Part shown: positions 6,917-9,115 of the stretch, piece by piece | Layout: the number at the start of each line of letters is the position of its first letter | Position numbering within the stretch: position 1 is the stretch's first letter | Origin: Ruminococcus sp. | GTDB taxonomy: Bacteria; Bacillota; Clostridia; Oscillospirales; Ruminococcaceae | DNA length: 9,115 nt | Direction of reading: 5' to 3' | Assembly: GCA_023667165.1 (NCBI GenBank) | Contig: JAMPAO010000098.1 | Span: 1 to 9,115, forward strand | Notes under the pieces: model-generated | Seen by the model: only the letters and a program-made list of their open reading frames with translations | What the model was told of the DNA's origin: nothing | Database searches by the model: none | Position numbers and translations under genes: made by a program

Positions 6917-7612
6917 TTATTCGCCGTTTTCCTCACGGCGTTTTACCGGCGGAGCGTTTTCTTTCCGCGAAGCCGTCCCCGCTTCTTTCTCAAGCCTTTC
7001 AAGCCGGATATCCAGCTTGCACAGCTCCTGCGCCACAGGATCGGGGATATGTACCTGATCCAGATCCACCGCAGGCATTCCGTTTCTGCGCGCTATCCTT
7101 GCGGGAACGCCCACCGCCGTGCAGTTGTCGGGGATCGCTTCGAGAACCACTGCGTTTGCGGCGATCTTAACGTTATTTCCCACCTTGAAGGGTCCAAGAA
7201 CTCTTGCTCCCGCTCCGACCATTACGTTATCTCCCAAAGTAGGGTGACGCTTTCCCCTGTCCTTGCCGGTACCGCCGAGAGTGACCCCCTGATAGATAAG
7301 GCAGTTATCGCCTATTTCTGCGGTTTCGCCTATAACAACTCCCATTCCGTGATCGATAAACAGACCCTTGCCTATTTTGGCTCCGGGGTGGATCTCTATG
7401 CCCGTGAAATGCCTTGCAAGCTGGGAGATCACCCGCGCCGTAAGGTACAGCCTCCTCTGATAAAAATAGTGAGATACCCTGTACGCCGCCACTGCATGAA
7501 GACCGGAATAGGTAAGTATTATCTCAAGAGTATTTTTTGCGGCGGGATCGCGCTGCTTGACGGATTCAATATCCGCCTTAAAATGCTCCTTGAGCGTATT
7601 AAAGCTCTCCAT
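6917..7612 (-). CDS. cysE: Serine O-acetyltransferase
   Basis: The enzyme transfers acetyl from acetyl-CoA to L-serine, giving O-acetylserine, the direct precursor of cysteine. The 231-residue protein starts with an alpha-helical part (residues 1-70). It then has the left-handed beta-helix of hexapeptide repeats: I-H-P-G-A-K-I-G-K-G, then IDHGMGVVIGETA with the catalytic D87/H88 pair, YQGVTLGG-TG and GVPAR. The C-terminal stretch 193-212 is a likely short coiled coil, followed by a polar tail. An upstream in-frame ATG at 7672 would add 20 residues. I reject it because AAGGAGGA lies exactly before the ATG at 7612, and the family normally begins near this point. cysS follows after 20 bases. Confidence 0.96.
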   Translation of the reverse strand: MESFNTLKEHFKADIESVKQRDPAAKNTLEIILTYSGLHAVAAYRVSHYFYQRRLYLTARVISQLARHFTGIEIHPGAKIGKGLFIDHGMGVVIGETAEIGDNCLIYQGVTLGGTGKDRGKRHPTLGDNVMVGAGARVLGPFKVGNNVKIAANAVVLEAIPDNCTAVGVPARIARRNGMPAVDLDQVHIPDPVAQELCKLDIRLERLEKEAGTASRKENAPPVKRREENGE

Positions 7613-7616
7613 ATGT

Positions 7617-7624
7617 TCCTCCTT
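7617..7624 (-). promoter_or_regulatory. Ribosome-binding site fixing the cysE start
   Basis: On the minus strand AAGGAGGA is followed after four bases (ACAT) by ATG at 7612. This near-perfect Shine-Dalgarno sequence decides for the short form over the in-frame ATG 60 bases upstream, which has no comparable site. Confidence 0.85.
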
Positions 7625-7697
7625 GACCGTAAAATAAGTACGTTTTAGAGCAAAGCATGAAAAATAACTCAAAGCTCATTCACTGTTTTGCTTCCGT

Positions 7698-7738
7698 AAA
7701 AAACAAAACGCCGCCCGCAGAGATATCTGAAGGCGGCG
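7698..7738 (-). terminator. T-box conditional terminator
   Basis: On the minus strand CGCCGCC (7732-7738) pairs with GGCGGCG (7709-7715), followed by TTTTGTTTTTT (7698-7708). The left arm is the same sequence that forms the 3' side of the antiterminator, so the two folds exclude each other. Termination is expected when tRNA-Cys is charged. Confidence 0.92.
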
Positions 7739-7971
7739 GAAATATCCGACGCTGTTCCACTTCATTTCGGAAAATGCGACGCACTTTCCCTCGTGAGTCT
7801 TGTAACGGAGACTTCCGCAGCGGAATACTTGCGGCGGCAGCTTTGAATATGCCGCGTCATTTTCCTCCGCCGAACCGACGAACGCACTTCACGGGAAATA
7901 TTCCGCACGGCTCGCACCAATGCCGCGCTCTCTGAAAAAATAAGCCTCCCGCTACTCTGAACGCTATGTTT
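7698..7971 (-). promoter_or_regulatory. Cysteine T-box leader (tRNA-Cys sensor) for cysE-cysS
   Basis: This riboswitch-like leader binds uncharged tRNA-Cys and permits readthrough. Stem I shows the loop-E pair AGTA (7953-7956) and GAA (7888-7890) below a CGGGA/TCCCG helix. It also has the apical GGTGCGAGCC element (7909-7918). The specifier is TGC (7884-7886), one base after GAA and followed by a purine, and it encodes Cys. A hairpin GGAAA-x-TGC / GCA-x-TTTCC (~7767-7792) fits stem III. The antiterminator spans 7729-7763: GAAG pairs with CTTC, then comes a 7-base bulge TGGAACA (7753-7759), then GCGTCGG against CCGCCGC with one mismatch. TGGA complements the UCCA end of tRNA-Cys, whose discriminator is U. 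The bulge ends in A where the consensus has C. Both downstream genes concern cysteine supply and use, which agrees with the specifier. Confidence 0.9.
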
Positions 7972-7993
7972 TTGTAATATATTTATATTTTTC

Positions 7994-8060
7994 GGGCAAA
8001 ACAAAATTCGTATGAGAAGCTCCCGCTTCCCCCGCAGTACTGCCGCGCCGATTTTGTCCC
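7994..8060 (-). promoter_or_regulatory. Extra folded 5' domain ahead of the T-box
   Basis: On the minus strand GGGACAAAAT (8051-8060) can pair with ATTTTGT (8001-8007) and CCC (7994-7996), with a TTTTG bulge. It would enclose a GCAGTACTGC palindrome (8034-8043) and a GAAGC-GGGA-GCTTC hairpin (8016-8029). This branched fold occupies most of the leader between the promoter and stem I and belongs to no RNA family I recognise. Short translated frames in the stretch look random. Confidence 0.45.
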
Positions 8061-8067
8061 TGCATTA

Positions 8068-8096
8068 ATTATACAGCATTTCCGCCGTTTTTGCAA
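8068..8096 (-). promoter_or_regulatory. Promoter of the cysE-cysS operon
   Basis: On the minus strand TTGCAA (8091-8096) and a perfect TATAAT (8068-8073) are spaced 17 bases apart. Transcription would start near 8061, giving a leader of about 450 bases before cysE. The box begins 10 bases after the stop of the upstream lipoprotein gene, with no terminator between them. Confidence 0.85.
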
Positions 8097-8105
8097 GGGG
8101 GTAAA

Positions 8106-8843
8106 TTATTTCTTTTCGATCTTGACCGAATTTATGAATTCGTCAAACTCGGCAGCCGCGATCTCCGCTTTATCCTTTTGAGATTCGCAGATTATATAGA
8201 AAACGTCCTCGTCGGAATAAAAATAGTAGACCCTGTTTACAAACTCGCCGTAGATCTCCCTTTCGTCCGTAAGGATCGGATTGCCGTCGCTGTCAAGTAC
8301 GTTTTCACCGTTAGCGTCCGTTTCATATTTGAAGATATACGATGTTATGGTGTAATTGTACATGATAGCGTCAAAACCCGCCACGGTCGTTTTAACAGGC
8401 TCGGAAAATTCAGTATCCGCCTGAAACAGCATATTGTTCATTTTTATTGCCGCGCAGCCTTGATCGGCAAATATCTCAAGGCTTTGGAATTCCTCCTTGA
8501 AATTCTGCGCTTTTACTATTATAGCTCCGTTTGGCGACAGATACTGCTTGCCCTCGGCGCTGTCGATGGCAATTTCATAGCCGTCCGGAAGCTCCGCGCT
8601 GAACTTGAAGATAGCAAGATCCTCCTCGTTTTCCACCTCTCTGCCGGTGTAAACGCTTATGTCGTCCTCATCGTCATAACCGCCGGCTTCAATTTCCGCC
8701 TCTCCGGGACGGGTTACGGAAAAATTCGGCTTAGCCTCCGACGTGGTTACAGGATCGGTATCGGTGTTATTTTTGTTTGCACAGCCGGTAAGCAGCATAC
8801 ACAATGCGAATACTCCCGCTGCAGCTCTTGACAAATGCTTCAT
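8106..8843 (-). CDS. Secreted lipoprotein of unknown function
   Basis: This 245-residue protein carries a lipoprotein signal: basic start, hydrophobic helix (residues 7-18) and lipobox L-T-G-C, with C21 as the lipid-bearing cysteine. It is expected to be anchored on the outer face of the membrane. After a Thr/Asp/Asn-rich linker with an acidic stretch (about residues 45-65) comes a mixed alpha/beta domain (about 75-243). Its layout recalls PsbP/Mog1-like lipoproteins: an L-P-D-G-Y strand near the start, a V-A-G-F-D-A central strand, and a closing F-D-E-F-I-N-S-V-K-I. That likeness is from pattern only and the role is unknown. AGAAAGGA is 8 bases before the ATG. It lies upstream of the cysE promoter on the same strand but has no clear functional tie to cysteine metabolism. 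Confidence 0.88.
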   Translation of the reverse strand: MKHLSRAAAGVFALCMLLTGCANKNNTDTDPVTTSEAKPNFSVTRPGEAEIEAGGYDDEDDISVYTGREVENEEDLAIFKFSAELPDGYEIAIDSAEGKQYLSPNGAIIVKAQNFKEEFQSLEIFADQGCAAIKMNNMLFQADTEFSEPVKTTVAGFDAIMYNYTITSYIFKYETDANGENVLDSDGNPILTDEREIYGEFVNRVYYFYSDEDVFYIICESQKDKAEIAAAEFDEFINSVKIEKK

Positions 8844-8900
8844 ATTTTTATTCCTTTCTTAAATTTACGGCAAATCACTAAATTAACCTCACAGTTTGAG

Positions 8901-8933
8901 AAAAAAAGGCAAGAATTAAGCGTTTTCAAGCCT
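8901..8933 (-). terminator. Weak terminator-like hairpin upstream of the lipoprotein gene
   Basis: On the minus strand AGGC (8930-8933) pairs with GCCT (8907-8910), and GAA (8925-8927 side) pairs with TTC (8913-8915), separated by a T-T internal loop. A run of T (8901-8907) follows. It could end the gene entering from the right edge or act in the lipoprotein leader. The stem is short, so it is tentative. Confidence 0.45.
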
Positions 8934-8981
8934 GCGGCTCGATATTATACTTACCTGCCGCTCCCGCCTGTTCCGGATAAT

Positions 8982-8998
8982 TTATTGTATTGCAATAA
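8982..8998. repeat. AT-rich 17-bp inverted repeat
   Basis: TTATTG-TATTG-CAATAA is a dyad with 6-bp arms, and it contains the perfect palindrome TATTGCAATA (8988-8997). It lies in the gap between the possible right-edge gene and the lipoprotein gene and could be an operator. AT-rich dyads of this size also arise by chance. Confidence 0.3.
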
Positions 8999-9019
8999 TA
9001 TTTGTTTATATTGCGGCGT

Positions 9020-9115
9020 TTATTTCCGCCGGTTTCTTTTATCGGGCGGGATATCGTCGCTTTTTTTGTATCGGGGATAAATGCCGTACCTTGAAAACAT
9101 CACCTTTTCATCGGA
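9020..9115 (-). CDS. Possible C-terminal end of a gene entering from the right edge
   Basis: A minus-strand frame is open from the window edge for 31 codons and stops at 9020-9022. The residues form a polar, strongly basic tail ending K-R-N-R-R-K, with a Y-G-I-Y-P-R-Y segment, which is plausible for the end of a membrane or nucleic-acid-binding protein. The other two minus frames close at once. The piece is too short to name, and a chance frame is possible. Confidence 0.4.
   Translation of the reverse strand, partial: SDEKVMFSRYGIYPRYKKSDDIPPDKRNRRK

Noticed and set aside
6240..7058. 272-codon open frame on the plus strand opposite cysS/cysE
   Set aside because: It is antisense to cysS, whose catalytic and zinc motifs are complete, and its residues show no family pattern. 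Long opposite-strand frames are common over GC-biased codon use.
7762..8004. 80-codon minus-strand frame within the T-box leader, considered as a leader peptide
   Set aside because: The stretch is explained by T-box structure, the residues look random and Arg/Ser rich, and there is no run of Cys codons for translational attenuation.
8091..8831. 246-codon plus-strand frame opposite the lipoprotein
   Set aside because: The minus-strand product has a signal peptide, lipobox and good ribosome site; the plus frame has none and overlaps the cysE promoter.
8944..8949. TATAAT on the minus strand upstream of the lipoprotein gene, as its promoter
   Set aside because: No acceptable -35 lies 16-18 bases upstream, and transcripts would start at the edge of the terminator-like hairpin. 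It is left unassigned.

Overview
The window looks chromosomal and comes from a low-to-mid GC Gram-positive bacterium. It is most likely a clostridial lineage such as the Oscillospiraceae/Ruminococcaceae. The reasons are the L10-leader attenuator ahead of rplJ-rplL, a cysteine T-box ahead of cysE-cysS, strong AGGAGG-type ribosome sites, TTGACA/TATAAT promoters and a secreted lipoprotein. The genus is an inference. I see no mobile element, CRISPR array, tRNA or rRNA.

Layout. Bases 1-290 hold no convincing gene but contain a strong 13-bp terminator hairpin (147-180). A large minus-strand gene (291-2894) encodes an 867-residue protein. It has a PAS-like N-terminus, a GGDEF-like domain without its signature, an EAL domain with every metal/catalytic position intact, and a ~300-residue glycine-rich beta-solenoid tail with a ~28-29-residue period. 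Its promoter stands back to back with the plus-strand promoter of rplJ-rplL (3245-4216). That operon is preceded by an L10 leader, in which a terminator and a competing antiterminator can be drawn, and it ends at a strong terminator (4242-4279). Four exact 11-bp-spaced AACAT repeats, resembling a PhoB/PhoP-type box, then sit just upstream of the likely -10 of an extended-SDR epimerase/reductase gene (4396-5406).

The remaining genes are on the minus strand. cysE (serine acetyltransferase) and cysS (cysteinyl-tRNA synthetase) are 20 bases apart and form one operon. A TTGCAA-17-TATAAT promoter (8068-8096) drives it. The leader first folds into an apparently separate branched structure, then into a T-box with a TGC specifier, an AGTA/GAA loop-E pair, a GGTG stem-I loop, a TGGA tRNA-binding bulge and a terminator. 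Uncharged tRNA-Cys should therefore raise both cysteine synthesis and tRNA-Cys charging. Upstream is a lipoprotein gene of unknown function (8106-8843). The last ~96 bases may hold the tail of another minus-strand gene.

The most unusual items are the EAL-beta-solenoid fusion with no visible export signal, the Pho-box-like array at the epimerase gene, and the extra folded domain before the cysteine T-box. rplJ-rplL also stand apart from the rplK-rplA and rpoB genes that usually flank them.
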